Source: a virus
IMG/VR virus record: IMGVR_UViG_3300047483_000245
Span: 1-64,000 of that record
Length of the DNA stretch: 64,000 nt
Direction: 5' to 3' (one strand)
Shown here one piece after another: positions 55,225 to 63,613 of this stretch. The notes beneath the pieces were generated by a model that was not told where the DNA came from, ran no database searches, and was given only the letters and a program-made list of their open reading frames with translations. Both the position numbers and the translations under genes were made by a program. How positions within the stretch are numbered: the stretch's first letter is position 1; each line of letters opens with the position of its first letter.

Positions 55225-56789
55225 GCATCGACTTAACTAAACGAGCAATGGAAGGCAATTATGCCTTCTACTTGCCGGCTATTAGTGGATTCTACACTAA
55301 GACGCTTGGTAAGATTGCTAGCGACCCTGGTTTTGTGCCGCCAGGTCGTGCGCCAGCTAAGTTTGAAAAGGGCATCGAAGGCGTAAACTTTCTTGACCCC
55401 GAAAACTCTTACTATCATTATGGCGTAGCATTGTACTCAGCAGGACATGCTGATCGTAACTTAACTCGTTGTGACGATAAAGAGCCAATGATTCACAAAC
55501 GTGATCGCAATAAGACTATTATTGTAGGTGACAGTTCTGGTTTCCAATTGGCAACTGGCGTTATTAAGATGGATTGGAAGAACATTAAGGGTGCCGAAGG
55601 TGATAAGTTCCGTGAGGAAATCTTACGCTATCTTGAGCATACTTCAGATTGGTCTATGACACTTGACGTTCCTGCATTTGCCGCAGTGCCGCCGCTAAGT
55701 GCCAAAACTGGTTTGACCAAGTTTGAAGATACGCTAGACATTTCAGTACACAACCTTCATTACTTTATGAAGCATCGTGTGCCGGGTGCTACAAAGTTCT
55801 TAAACGTTATCTCTGGTAGTACACCTGATAACTCCAAGCTGTGGTACGATACTATCAAACACTTTAGTAAGCCCGAGTCTGTTAAGGAAATGGGTTATGC
55901 TGAAGATCGTACTCTAGAAGGTTGGGCGTTTGCTGGTATCAACATGAAGCACATGCCTAGTGTGCTGAATCGCTTGCTAGACTTAATTGAAGATGATCTA
56001 ATTGCTGATAAGGATTGGATTCACTTCTTGGGGATTGGACGACTAAAGTGGGCTTGCTACCTGACTTCAATCAAGCGCCAACTGCAAAAGCATTACAATC
56101 CTAATATCAACATTAGCTTTGACGCGGCAAGTCCGTTTGTTGCGGCAGGTGGTTATGCATTGTCTTACAATTACAACTACTTTACTCCTAACAAGCTAAC
56201 GTACTCTATGAGTAAGAGTGTTGATAACAAGGCGTTGAAGAACTCTAAGTTGGAAATGCCGCACCAAGGTCCTATTATGGAACGATTGGTAGCCGGTGAT
56301 ATTTGTTATCTTGGTCCTAACGATCCAAATAAGAATGGTAAGGTTGGTAAAACATCGTGGGACACTTTGTCTTACTTGTTTATCATGGCCCATAATGTTT
56401 ACAACCATATTCAAGCCGTGCAAGAAACCCTACGTCTTGCTGATATTGAGTATGCACGTAATCCAAACGTAGACTATCGTGATGCAACAGGATACGGTAA
56501 GAAGGCTCCTAACCTAAGTGAGTTTATTCCAAACGACATCCTGTACTTTAACAACTTTGTTGAAGTGTTGTTTGATCCAGCTACACCAATGGCAGACAAG
56601 CGTCAAATGATTTCGGACAATACAACGTTCTTGAATTCGATTAGTTTTGGTGGTGTCGAAGCCGCACGTAAGGCCAAGAGCAATGACATCTTTGATACCG
56701 CAGAAGAAGTACCTGATGATGACGATATGGCAAGTTTGGACAATGAAAAGTTAATGGACCTTGAAGGAGACCTTGACAATGACAATTGA
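55221..56789 (+). CDS. TGT-like DNA/RNA transglycosylase (DpdA-type candidate)
   Basis: 522 residues, ATGA start. The tRNA-guanine transglycosylase barrel can be followed: GDSSGFQLATG with Asp 104 (like the DSGGFQ base-binding Asp), then LDVPAFAAVPP, KFLNVISGSTPDN, GWAFAGINMKHM, IHFLGIGRLKWACYLT and ISFDAASPFVAAGGYAL with a candidate nucleophile Asp near 302. The usual TGT zinc motif is not visible, as in many DpdA proteins. DpdA enzymes insert 7-deazaguanines into DNA. FolE and a QueD-like protein are encoded downstream. The C-terminal 60 residues are acidic. Confidence 0.7.
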   Translation: MSIDLTKRAMEGNYAFYLPAISGFYTKTLGKIASDPGFVPPGRAPAKFEKGIEGVNFLDPENSYYHYGVALYSAGHADRNLTRCDDKEPMIHKRDRNKTIIVGDSSGFQLATGVIKMDWKNIKGAEGDKFREEILRYLEHTSDWSMTLDVPAFAAVPPLSAKTGLTKFEDTLDISVHNLHYFMKHRVPGATKFLNVISGSTPDNSKLWYDTIKHFSKPESVKEMGYAEDRTLEGWAFAGINMKHMPSVLNRLLDLIEDDLIADKDWIHFLGIGRLKWACYLTSIKRQLQKHYNPNINISFDAASPFVAAGGYALSYNYNYFTPNKLTYSMSKSVDNKALKNSKLEMPHQGPIMERLVAGDICYLGPNDPNKNGKVGKTSWDTLSYLFIMAHNVYNHIQAVQETLRLADIEYARNPNVDYRDATGYGKKAPNLSEFIPNDILYFNNFVEVLFDPATPMADKRQMISDNTTFLNSISFGGVEAARKAKSNDIFDTAEEVPDDDDMASLDNEKLMDLEGDLDNDN

Positions 56790-57297
56790 ACGTGTTGCGC
56801 CGGATTTCTTTACAGGAGTAGAAGTTGAAAACTCTCCTGCCAAAGGTATGCGGACCTTGTTTGTAGTTGGACTTCAACCAGTTGACACAATCATTACTAA
56901 TGTGTTACACTCTAATGCACAGCACGTTTATATTGGTGCTAATATGAGCTTACACAATTTAGCAAATGATGATCACGATTCGTGGCGGGAATGGGATAGG
57001 ATGATTGAAGGTGTGCTGGAATCTGGTGCAGTTGACTATGTTACAGTGGACTTTACTTCGGCCCAAGTTGAAGGCTTTTTAGAAAGTCTTGCAAGCGAAG
57101 ATAATCGTGTAATCCCAATGATTTCGGTCAAACTACCCTATACGAAATTGCTTAACTACAATACAACAATTAAAATCGACGATAAGGATTTTAATGCAAC
57201 GAACCCCGGTGTATGGTGTCATTCTTTACATGACCTTATGGACAGAGAGACATTTACACCTTGGCATGCCTATGTAGGCGATAACCCTGTAAACTAA
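56779..57297 (+). CDS. Conserved T4-like phage protein of unknown function
   Basis: 172 residues, AAGGAG 9 bases before the ATG at 56779. Contains GVEVENSPAKGMRTLFVVG and PMISVKLPYTKLLNYN, IDDKDFNATNPGVWCHSLHD, which I recall as a conserved protein of marine T4-like phages. It overlaps the transglycosylase gene and may serve the same pathway; no catalytic motif is certain. Confidence 0.65.
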   Translation: MTIERVAPDFFTGVEVENSPAKGMRTLFVVGLQPVDTIITNVLHSNAQHVYIGANMSLHNLANDDHDSWREWDRMIEGVLESGAVDYVTVDFTSAQVEGFLESLASEDNRVIPMISVKLPYTKLLNYNTTIKIDDKDFNATNPGVWCHSLHDLMDRETFTPWHAYVGDNPVN

Positions 57298-57307
57298 GGA
57301 AACAAAA

Positions 57308-57505
57308 ATGAGCGATGATGAAGTTAAAGTTGGTAGCTTTAATAAGCCAACAAAGAAGCCAGTCCCAGGACGTGCAGTAGCAGAAGGTGCAACGGCTCCA
57401 ACTGTAGAAGAACTAAATGAAAAGTTAGACACAGTATTGAAGCATCTCCAAGCTATTGACTGGAAGATGTGGGTCTACTTAAAAGCCAACAACTACATTG
57501 ACTAA
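57308..57505 (+). CDS. Small protein, unknown
   Basis: 65 residues, AAGGA before the ATG. Unstructured basic first half with VAEG (about 24-27), helical second half with a Trp pair. No family recognised. Confidence 0.6.
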   Translation: MSDDEVKVGSFNKPTKKPVPGRAVAEGATAPTVEELNEKLDTVLKHLQAIDWKMWVYLKANNYID

Positions 57506-57513
57506 GGAGTAGC

Positions 57514-57885
57514 ATGTCACAAGACATGATTTGGGTTACCTTCCGCAAGGAAGGAGTGCATAGGTATCCTGCCGCAGGGCATGATCCTAAGCTGGCAAGT
57601 GGTGATGAGTATGATGTGAGTTTTTTACAATACCCACATCGACACATGTTCCACTTTAAAGTGTATCTCGAAGTGTTTCATGATGATCGAGATGTTGAGT
57701 TTATTCAGTTCAAGCGTTGGCTCGAAAACCTTTATAACAAGGGCACGTTAGAATTGGATTATAAGTCCTGTGAAATGATGGCAGATGACCTGTACAAGGA
57801 AATCTCCGCAAAGTATACAGATCGGAAAGTTTGGATTGAAGTTTCGGAGGATGGCGAAAATGGATGCCTCAAGCAATACGCTTAA
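57514..57885 (+). CDS. T4-like conserved protein with possible QueD-type T-fold
   Basis: 123 residues, AAGGAG before the ATG. HRYPAAG, then PHRHMFHFKVYLEVFHDD, FIQFKRWLENLY and WIEVSEDGENGCLKQY. The His cluster, the helix beginning CEMMADDLYKEI and the terminal strand have the order of QueD/6-pyruvoyl-tetrahydropterin synthase (zinc His, helix, catalytic-type end strand). This family is conserved in T4-like phages. The QueD link is an inference, strengthened by FolE and the transglycosylase nearby. Confidence 0.6.
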   Translation: MSQDMIWVTFRKEGVHRYPAAGHDPKLASGDEYDVSFLQYPHRHMFHFKVYLEVFHDDRDVEFIQFKRWLENLYNKGTLELDYKSCEMMADDLYKEISAKYTDRKVWIEVSEDGENGCLKQYA

Positions 57886-58351
57886 CAATCACGTTAAGTT
57901 TAACGATCGCGGCAATCGCGATAACCGTGGCCCACGTGAACAGCGTGGTTACAATAACAACAGCCAGTACCAACCTCGTCGTGCTGGCTTAAACATCAAC
58001 CACATCAAGTTTGACTTGCTGAAAATTAGCGAGTTGTATGATGGCGTGTTGAACGCAGACCTAGGGCACTTGCCACTAGATTTCTACAATCAGTACCTGA
58101 CTGATTTGTGCAAGAGCGGTATGATCTTCTCATACTCTATTGATACACCAGAACTTCGTACACACGAAGCAAGCGGTGACCGTAGCTTTACATATACGGT
58201 TAATATCCAAAGCGGGCGCGATCGCGCAAGCAAGGCTCTTAAGATCCACGTTGGATTGTACAAGAGCGCATGGTGCCAGGAAACTGTGCATAGTGCCGAT
58301 GGCATGTGTTGCATGCCAAAACGCTTAGACCGCTTCACAGAGGAAGCGTAA
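57860..58351 (+). CDS. Protein with Arg/Gly-rich N-terminus, unknown
   Basis: 163 residues from ATG 57860 (GGAGG 9 bases upstream), overlapping the gene before. Residues 15-42 are Asn/Arg/Gly-rich, as in RNA-binding tails. The rest is a compact domain ending in a Cys/Met-rich stretch (SADGMCCMPKRLDRF). No family recognised. Confidence 0.6.
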   Translation: MDASSNTLNNHVKFNDRGNRDNRGPREQRGYNNNSQYQPRRAGLNINHIKFDLLKISELYDGVLNADLGHLPLDFYNQYLTDLCKSGMIFSYSIDTPELRTHEASGDRSFTYTVNIQSGRDRASKALKIHVGLYKSAWCQETVHSADGMCCMPKRLDRFTEEA

Positions 58352-59562
58352 TGCGTAAGCTCTTCTATATGGGCCTTGAGCCCTATGAAGGGCGATACAC
58401 TCTCCAACTCCAGCAATGGAACGAGAGTGTATTTCGCCGCCGTGGCATTGACTATGTTGTAGTGCCAGGACAGACTATTGACAATACCAAAGCAATTAGT
58501 GTGGGACAAGTGTTAGACGCACATGGCCGAAGCTTCTTTGGTATGAGTCAAATGATGAACTTGGTTCAAATGATGCGTAGTGGTGAAGTTACTGGCCAAG
58601 ACGTTATCTACTTTGAAGACATGTTCCAACCTGGTATCGAATCCCTTCCATACATTATGGATCAGATTCCACACCACCAACGTCCCCGTGTTTTTGTACG
58701 TTGCCTTGCACAAGCTATTGATCCCGATGACTTTGTTCATGTATGGGGCATGGGTAAGTGGATGAGCCTGTATGAAAAGATGGTCAATGAGTTTGCTACT
58801 GTATTGGCTACCAATGAAGAAATGGTTGCTCACATGCGTATCGCAGGATACGAAGCACCTATCTATAACATCAGTGGTTTAGCATTTGGTAAAGATGAAG
58901 TACTTGCTCGTGTAAACAATCAAGTTAAGCCGTGGGCTGAACGTGCCGACAGAGTTGTATTTGCCGCAAGGTTTGACCAAGAGAAGCAACCTGACTTCTT
59001 TATGGACTTGATCGAAGCATGGCATCGTAATAACATGCCTTGGGTTGAGTTTGCGGTACTGAGTGGTGGTCCGTTGCGCAGTAACAATCCTAAATATCTT
59101 GAACGTGCGGCGCAGTTAGAAGAACGTGGCATGCTAAAGATCTACAAGGATTTACAAAAGAATCAGTACTATAATATTGTCAATGACAGTAAGGTGCTGT
59201 TCAATTGTGCGTTGCAAGACTGGGTAAGCAACACTGTAAGTGAAGCAGACACATTAGGCTGTAATGTGCTGTATCCTGCGTATCGTAGCTTTCCAGAAAC
59301 GTTTGCAAACGATCACACAAGAATGTATGTGCCGTGGAGCCAACAAGATGCGTTTGACAAATTGACAACATTGTTAAAAGCTCCACATCCTGCTATGGGC
59401 AAGATTAGTGATTGGAACAATGGTACCATTGATCGCATTTGCGACATTATGGAAACTGCTGGCACAGTTGCAGAAGGTGGTATGAGTTGTAAGGCCGCTC
59501 AGTGGAATCGTGCAGGGAATCGATACCGCGATCATGTTGCAGGAGCAAAGTATAAACTATGA
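58351..59562 (+). CDS. GT-B glycosyltransferase
   Basis: 403 residues, TAATG start. The C-terminal half has the GT4-like layout: RVVFAARFDQEKQPDFFMDL (donor-side strand and helix), LKIYKDLQKNQYYNIVNDSK and NTVSEADTLGCNVLYPAYRS with the E-x-x-x-x-G region. N-terminal half is a Rossmann-like acceptor domain. It lies among replication and sugar-nucleotide genes, so it could glycosylate DNA as in T4 or a surface glycan. Fold likely, acceptor unknown. Confidence 0.75.
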   Translation: MRKLFYMGLEPYEGRYTLQLQQWNESVFRRRGIDYVVVPGQTIDNTKAISVGQVLDAHGRSFFGMSQMMNLVQMMRSGEVTGQDVIYFEDMFQPGIESLPYIMDQIPHHQRPRVFVRCLAQAIDPDDFVHVWGMGKWMSLYEKMVNEFATVLATNEEMVAHMRIAGYEAPIYNISGLAFGKDEVLARVNNQVKPWAERADRVVFAARFDQEKQPDFFMDLIEAWHRNNMPWVEFAVLSGGPLRSNNPKYLERAAQLEERGMLKIYKDLQKNQYYNIVNDSKVLFNCALQDWVSNTVSEADTLGCNVLYPAYRSFPETFANDHTRMYVPWSQQDAFDKLTTLLKAPHPAMGKISDWNNGTIDRICDIMETAGTVAEGGMSCKAAQWNRAGNRYRDHVAGAKYKL

Positions 59563-60554
59563 CAGATAAATGGGTCGCCATTACAGGTTGCAATGGTTAC
59601 ATTGGCGGGCAGACTGCATTACGATTTAAAGACCTTGGGTACAAAGTCCTGGGCGTAGATCGTAATGCTACTGCTCCTTGGATTACCGAGCAACTAGATC
59701 AAGTTATTAAAGGAGACTTTAATAACGCAATGTTCATCAATTCTTTTATTGACAAGAACCCAGTCGCACTTATTCATATCGCAGGTACAAGTCTAGTGGG
59801 ACCTAGTATGACAGACCCGGGTCCTTACTATGCTAACAATGTAGGCAACACTGCCAAGCTATTAGCATCTTTGGCTGAACGTGGCTGGCACAAGACTGTG
59901 GTGTTTTCGTCAAGTGCCGCAGTGTATGGCGAGCCTACTGTTAATACACTTACTGAATATAGTCCAACACTTCCAATTAGTCCTTATGGGCAAAGCAAGT
60001 TGATGGCCGAACAAGTTCTGCGTGATTGTGCAAAAGGTTATGGTTTTAAAACAGTAGCCCTTCGTTATTTTAATGCATGTGGTGCCGACTCAAAGGTTCG
60101 TCATGGACAGTTAAAAGCCGCAACACATGTGATTGCTCGCATCATGGAGACTATTGTCAATAAAGGTGTGTTCACTTTAAACGGCACCGATTATCCTACA
60201 GCTGATGGTACTTGTGTTCGCGACTACTTGCACGTTGAGGATATTGCCGAAGCACATTATCTAGCTACCAAGTGGGGCGAAGGTGTTGATAAAGGTACTT
60301 CAATTGAATTGAATCTTGGCTCTGGTAAAGGTGTAAGCATTACAGAAGTTATCAATTCAGTTGAACGTATCACTGGCCGTACTGTATTGGTACATAAAGG
60401 TCCTGCGCGAGCTGGTGATCCAGCCACATTAGTTGCCTATGCTGACAAAGCAAAGAAGACCATGGGATGGACTCCTGCGAACAGTTCAATTGACAACATT
60501 GTAAAGACTGCATGGTCTTGGTATAACTCGGCCGAGTATAGGGGCAGAGCATGA
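59559..60554 (+). CDS. galE: UDP-glucose 4-epimerase (GalE-like)
   Basis: 331 residues, ATGA start. NAD site GCNGYIGG, the S-S-A-A-V-Y-G segment, catalytic YGQSK and RYFNACGAD are the marks of GalE-type short-chain dehydrogenases, and DGTCVRDYLHVEDIAEAH is the family's C-terminal signature. Interconverts UDP-glucose and UDP-galactose. It probably supplies the glycosyltransferase gene just before it. Confidence 0.9.
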   Translation: MTDKWVAITGCNGYIGGQTALRFKDLGYKVLGVDRNATAPWITEQLDQVIKGDFNNAMFINSFIDKNPVALIHIAGTSLVGPSMTDPGPYYANNVGNTAKLLASLAERGWHKTVVFSSSAAVYGEPTVNTLTEYSPTLPISPYGQSKLMAEQVLRDCAKGYGFKTVALRYFNACGADSKVRHGQLKAATHVIARIMETIVNKGVFTLNGTDYPTADGTCVRDYLHVEDIAEAHYLATKWGEGVDKGTSIELNLGSGKGVSITEVINSVERITGRTVLVHKGPARAGDPATLVAYADKAKKTMGWTPANSSIDNIVKTAWSWYNSAEYRGRA

Positions 60555-60988
60555 AGATTGGATTTACTTGTTCTACATTTGACTTGCTACATGCGGGCCA
60601 CGTGTCTATGCTACAAGAAGCTAAGACACAGTGCGACTATCTAATTTGCGGATTGCAAAACGATCCAACATTAGATCGTCCTACTAAAAATAGACCTGTG
60701 CAAAGTATTGTTGAACGCCAAATGCAACTCAAAGGTAGTCGATACGTTGACGAAGTTTGGGTTTACAATACTGAAAAGGATCTCGAAGACTTGCTATTGA
60801 CTTTGCCAATTGATGTACGTATACTTGGAGTAGAGTACGAAGGCAAAGAGTTTACTGGTCGAGAAATTTGTCACAAGCGAGGCATTGATTTATACTTTAA
60901 CGGTAGGGATCATAGTTTTAGCTCTAGCAACTTGCGTCGACGAGTATACGAAGCAGAAGCAAACAAGGATAACAATGAAAATAAATGA
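60551..60988 (+). CDS. Cytidylyltransferase (TagD-like)
   Basis: 145 residues, ATGA start. TFDLLHAGHVSML carries the H-x-G-H motif and RDHSFSSSNLRRRV the C-terminal R-x-x-x-x-S-S/T segment. Activates a phosphorylated alcohol or sugar as a CDP derivative, for example glycerol 3-phosphate. Related in fold to the N-terminal half of the 43365 fusion. Confidence 0.82.
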   Translation: MKIGFTCSTFDLLHAGHVSMLQEAKTQCDYLICGLQNDPTLDRPTKNRPVQSIVERQMQLKGSRYVDEVWVYNTEKDLEDLLLTLPIDVRILGVEYEGKEFTGREICHKRGIDLYFNGRDHSFSSSNLRRRVYEAEANKDNNENK

Positions 60989-61403
60989 ACTAGAAAACAG
61001 CATCAACGATGCTTGGTTCAAGTCTGGTAGCTTTGAAACATTTAAGAAGCCAGCACAAGAAAAATATAAAGTTGCTCAACAAGCAGGAACTGTACAGACT
61101 TTAGAAGGTCCTGTACAGTACGAAGCTGGTCATTATATTATGACTGGTCCCAAAGGCGAGCAGTATCCTATTACACCAGAAAAGTTTCGCAGTCTCAAAG
61201 ATGACTTGGGTAATGGCATTGCTACTCCTAAGAAGATTATGAAGATTGCTAAACTTGCTGACCATGACGGTGTTATACATACATCGTGGGGCGACTTAAA
61301 CTACACTGCTGGTAATGACTATATTGTACGTCATGGCGCAGGCGACTATGGTGCTGTAAAGAAAGATATCTTTGCACAAACATACGACACATCAAAGGCA
61401 TAA
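60975..61403 (+). CDS. PGDYG-domain-like protein
   Basis: 142 residues; start at ATG 60975 overlapping the previous gene. Two similar halves: GPVQYEAGHYIMTGPKGEQY and GDLNYTAGNDYIVRHGAGDYG; the second has the A/P-G-D-Y-G motif of small PGDYG proteins. The family function is unknown; an ADP-ribosyl- or nucleotide-related role has not been shown. Confidence 0.6.
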   Translation: MKINELENSINDAWFKSGSFETFKKPAQEKYKVAQQAGTVQTLEGPVQYEAGHYIMTGPKGEQYPITPEKFRSLKDDLGNGIATPKKIMKIAKLADHDGVIHTSWGDLNYTAGNDYIVRHGAGDYGAVKKDIFAQTYDTSKA

Positions 61404-61404
61404 T

Positions 61405-61569
61405 ATGCAAGTAAGAGTAAAAGAAAATCCAGAAGAGTTTGGTAAGTGCGGTTGCGGCCGCAGTCCCAACGGCAAGTGTATTGGCTGGCACGGCTTGACT
61501 GAAGAACAGTATCAAGAAGCATTAAAGAAATACGAAGAACAATTATTTGATAACGGAGCAGGAATATGA
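61405..61569 (+). CDS. CDGSH-like iron-sulfur mini-protein
   Basis: 54 residues. CGCGRSPNGKCIGWHGL has three Cys and one His spaced almost as in CDGSH 2Fe-2S sites, one residue shorter. A charged helix follows. Coupled to the next micro-gene by ATGA. Confidence 0.6.
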   Translation: MQVRVKENPEEFGKCGCGRSPNGKCIGWHGLTEEQYQEALKKYEEQLFDNGAGI

Positions 61570-61646
61570 TTATTGATGTACCAGAGGACTGGGTACCTTT
61601 TATACCCGATGAACAAGCAATGGGACAATGGTCCCTACCACAATAA
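61566..61646 (+). CDS. Micro-protein of 26 residues
   Basis: ATGA overlap with the CDGSH-like gene and an AGGA site 5 bases before its start. The peptide is acidic with Trp and Pro (EDWVPFIPDEQ). It could be a real peptide or only a coupling device toward the glutaredoxin gene. Confidence 0.4.
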   Translation: MIIDVPEDWVPFIPDEQAMGQWSLPQ

Positions 61647-61655
61647 GGAATAAAA

Positions 61656-61901
61656 ATGGAAATCGTAGTTTATAGCAAGGATCACTGTCCTTATTGCGAC
61701 CAAGCAAAAGCATGGTTAGGTAGTAAAGGGTTTGCCTTTACAGAACACAAAGTAGGCTATAATGGCTTTACTCGTGAAAACTTATTAGAAGCAGTACCAA
61801 CTGCCCGAACTGTTCCCCAAATTATTATTGATGGAAATCTTGTTGGCGGCTGGGACGACTTACGTAAGAGTGAGTTCTATGCCAACGCTAACAAGGGATA
61901 A
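61656..61901 (+). CDS. Glutaredoxin
   Basis: 81 residues, usual size. Active site CPYC (11-14), cis-Pro segment TVPQIIIDG and GGWDDLR. Reduces disulfides with glutathione; in T4-like phages it serves ribonucleotide reductase. AAGGA before the ATG. Confidence 0.93.
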   Translation: MEIVVYSKDHCPYCDQAKAWLGSKGFAFTEHKVGYNGFTRENLLEAVPTARTVPQIIIDGNLVGGWDDLRKSEFYANANKG

Positions 61902-62160
61902 GTTCTATTCAGCAAAGACTGCCGCCATGGTGTATACATTAAAGGACATTAGGCGGTGGTTAATTGATAACTGCAAGAATCGTTGGACAGCAACTGACTA
62001 CAAAGGTGACCCGTTTAACTGGCGCAAATTGTCAAAGGTAGAATCAGCTAAACACTCACATGAGATGTTTGATATTACCATTATGGTTCACTTTAAAAAG
62101 CCAGAAGATTTAATGCTTTATTTGCTAACTTGGCCAAGTGAAGTCTTGCTTAATCCCTAA
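61879..62160 (+). CDS. Detached member of the Trp-rich array family
   Basis: 93 residues, overlapping the glutaredoxin gene by 23 bases. IRRWLIDNCKNRW and VHFKKPEDLMLYLLTWPS are the family motifs, found about 11 kb from the main array. The stop codon is part of a TAAATA core. Confidence 0.65.
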   Translation: MPTLTRDKFYSAKTAAMVYTLKDIRRWLIDNCKNRWTATDYKGDPFNWRKLSKVESAKHSHEMFDITIMVHFKKPEDLMLYLLTWPSEVLLNP

Positions 62161-62163
62161 ATA
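62158..62163 (+). promoter_or_regulatory. Possible late promoter core (CTAAATAG)
   Basis: TAAATA overlaps the stop codon of the array-family gene and lies upstream of folE. Same flanks as the core at 154-159. Not certain. Confidence 0.35.
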
Positions 62164-62181
62164 GATGTTACAATAAACAAT

Positions 62182-62220
62182 ATGACATCCACGTCATTAA
62201 CTCGGAGAAAACAAAATTGA
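62182..62220 (+). CDS. Upstream micro-ORF in the folE leader
   Basis: ATG to TGA encodes 12 residues (MTSTSLTRRKQN). Its stop overlaps the TTG start of folE (TTGA), and the GGAG site for folE lies inside it. Translation of the micro-ORF may feed ribosomes to the weak TTG start. Confidence 0.35.
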   Translation: MTSTSLTRRKQN

Positions 62221-62936
62221 CAGAACTACATTATAAAGAAGAAGACGGCAAGCCACTTAGCCAGGTTATCCGCAGTCGCCTTAAACAGGATAACAAACGT
62301 TTCTGGGCAGGTGACAACATTAGCGAATACATTAGCGATGTTGAAAAGGATCAACTAATCAATGAAGCTACAGTCGCGTTCGAACAAGTGCTCGACACTT
62401 TGCTCATTGATCGCGAAACAGATCCAAACTCTAAAGGTACTGCAAGACGACTTGCCAAGATGTACTACAATGAAATCATGGCAGGACGATATGACCCAGC
62501 ACCAGACGCAACAGCATTTCCAAACGACTCGGCGGACCGTTACGAAGGTATGTTGGTTGTTCGCAGTGAGCTTCGCAGTATGTGTAGCCATCATCACCAA
62601 CCCGTTAGTGGCGTTGCTTATATTGGCATTATTGCCGCTGAGAAACTTATTGGACTCTCAAAGTACACACGTATCGCCCAGTGGTGTGCAAGACGAGGTA
62701 CTCTCCAGGAGGAACTTGCTAATGACATTGCTAGGGAAATCCAAAAAGCCACAGATGCAAAAGACGTAGGCGTTTATGTACAGGCTGTACATGGATGCTG
62801 TGAGAACCGGGGCATTATGGCACACTCTAGCTTGACACAGACTACAGTGCTCAAAGGTGCTTTCCAAAGTGATCAAAGCACAAAGAAAGAGTTTTTTGAC
62901 AACATCAAACTCCAACAAGACTTTGCTCCACGATGA
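62217..62936 (+). CDS. folE: GTP cyclohydrolase I
   Basis: 239 residues (E. coli FolE 222), TTG start with GGAG about 10 bases upstream. Zinc ligands Cys 123 and His 126 (MCSHHHQPV) and Cys 194 or 195 (VHGCCENRG); KGTARRLAKMY is the conserved helix and GLSKYTRI the substrate strand. It makes 7,8-dihydroneopterin triphosphate, the entry to folate and 7-deazaguanine. With the TGT-like and QueD-like proteins upstream, DNA modification is a reasonable role. Confidence 0.92.
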   Translation: MTELHYKEEDGKPLSQVIRSRLKQDNKRFWAGDNISEYISDVEKDQLINEATVAFEQVLDTLLIDRETDPNSKGTARRLAKMYYNEIMAGRYDPAPDATAFPNDSADRYEGMLVVRSELRSMCSHHHQPVSGVAYIGIIAAEKLIGLSKYTRIAQWCARRGTLQEELANDIAREIQKATDAKDVGVYVQAVHGCCENRGIMAHSSLTQTTVLKGAFQSDQSTKKEFFDNIKLQQDFAPR

Positions 62937-63613
62937 CCTACTGCCTAGTCCCAATGACTGTTGAGGAAATTCAGCAACTTGTTGGGCCAACATTTGCTGA
63001 CACATTTCACACTGAATTTGAAAAAGTTCTTGAACCATTGCGAAAGTATATTGATCAAGGTCGGCCTCTTAGCATGGGTAAAGAGCTATGGGAATATATA
63101 GTAACAGATAGTATTCCAGATTCAGAATGGTGCGGTGCTGGCAAAGGCATTGCTGATGTACGTATAGGTGAAAGTATTGCTGATGTAAAGAGTCTACAGC
63201 GTGGTAATACTACTACCACAGAAGCTAGTTTACATCAAAAGTTACTCAAGAAAGACAGTGCCGAATACTACGCAACATTTGATATAGAATACCTTTGGAA
63301 TCTCTTGGTTGGCGGCTGGTTGGAAAAAGTTAATTCAGTTGAACAGTATTACTTGTTGGCTATTATTAGAGACAAAAAAACTTTACAGTGCTCATTGATT
63401 GGTTTTCGAAAGCTAGATGTAAACCCAGTCTTTGACATTGACAAATGTACTCTTAGCAAGAAGGAAGCGTCAGTTACAGTAACCTCGTTAGCTGATCCCA
63501 AACTTGTTCAGATAAAATTATATCGAGGCAAAACAAGGATGGAAATTAAATTTAAAAAAGCAGTTTTTTCTAATCCCAAGTACAGCTTTCCTATATATAA
63601 AGGAATCAAATAA
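62933..63613 (+). CDS. Putative PD-(D/E)xK nuclease
   Basis: 226 residues, ATGA start. GIADVRIGESIADVKSLQRG has the D ... D-x-K layout of restriction-type nucleases, followed by a Ser/Thr-rich loop and a strand-rich C-terminus with basic residues. It could degrade host DNA or act as a restriction enzyme that spares modified phage DNA. Only the active-site strand supports the call. Confidence 0.5.
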   Translation: MTYCLVPMTVEEIQQLVGPTFADTFHTEFEKVLEPLRKYIDQGRPLSMGKELWEYIVTDSIPDSEWCGAGKGIADVRIGESIADVKSLQRGNTTTTEASLHQKLLKKDSAEYYATFDIEYLWNLLVGGWLEKVNSVEQYYLLAIIRDKKTLQCSLIGFRKLDVNPVFDIDKCTLSKKEASVTVTSLADPKLVQIKLYRGKTRMEIKFKKAVFSNPKYSFPIYKGIK

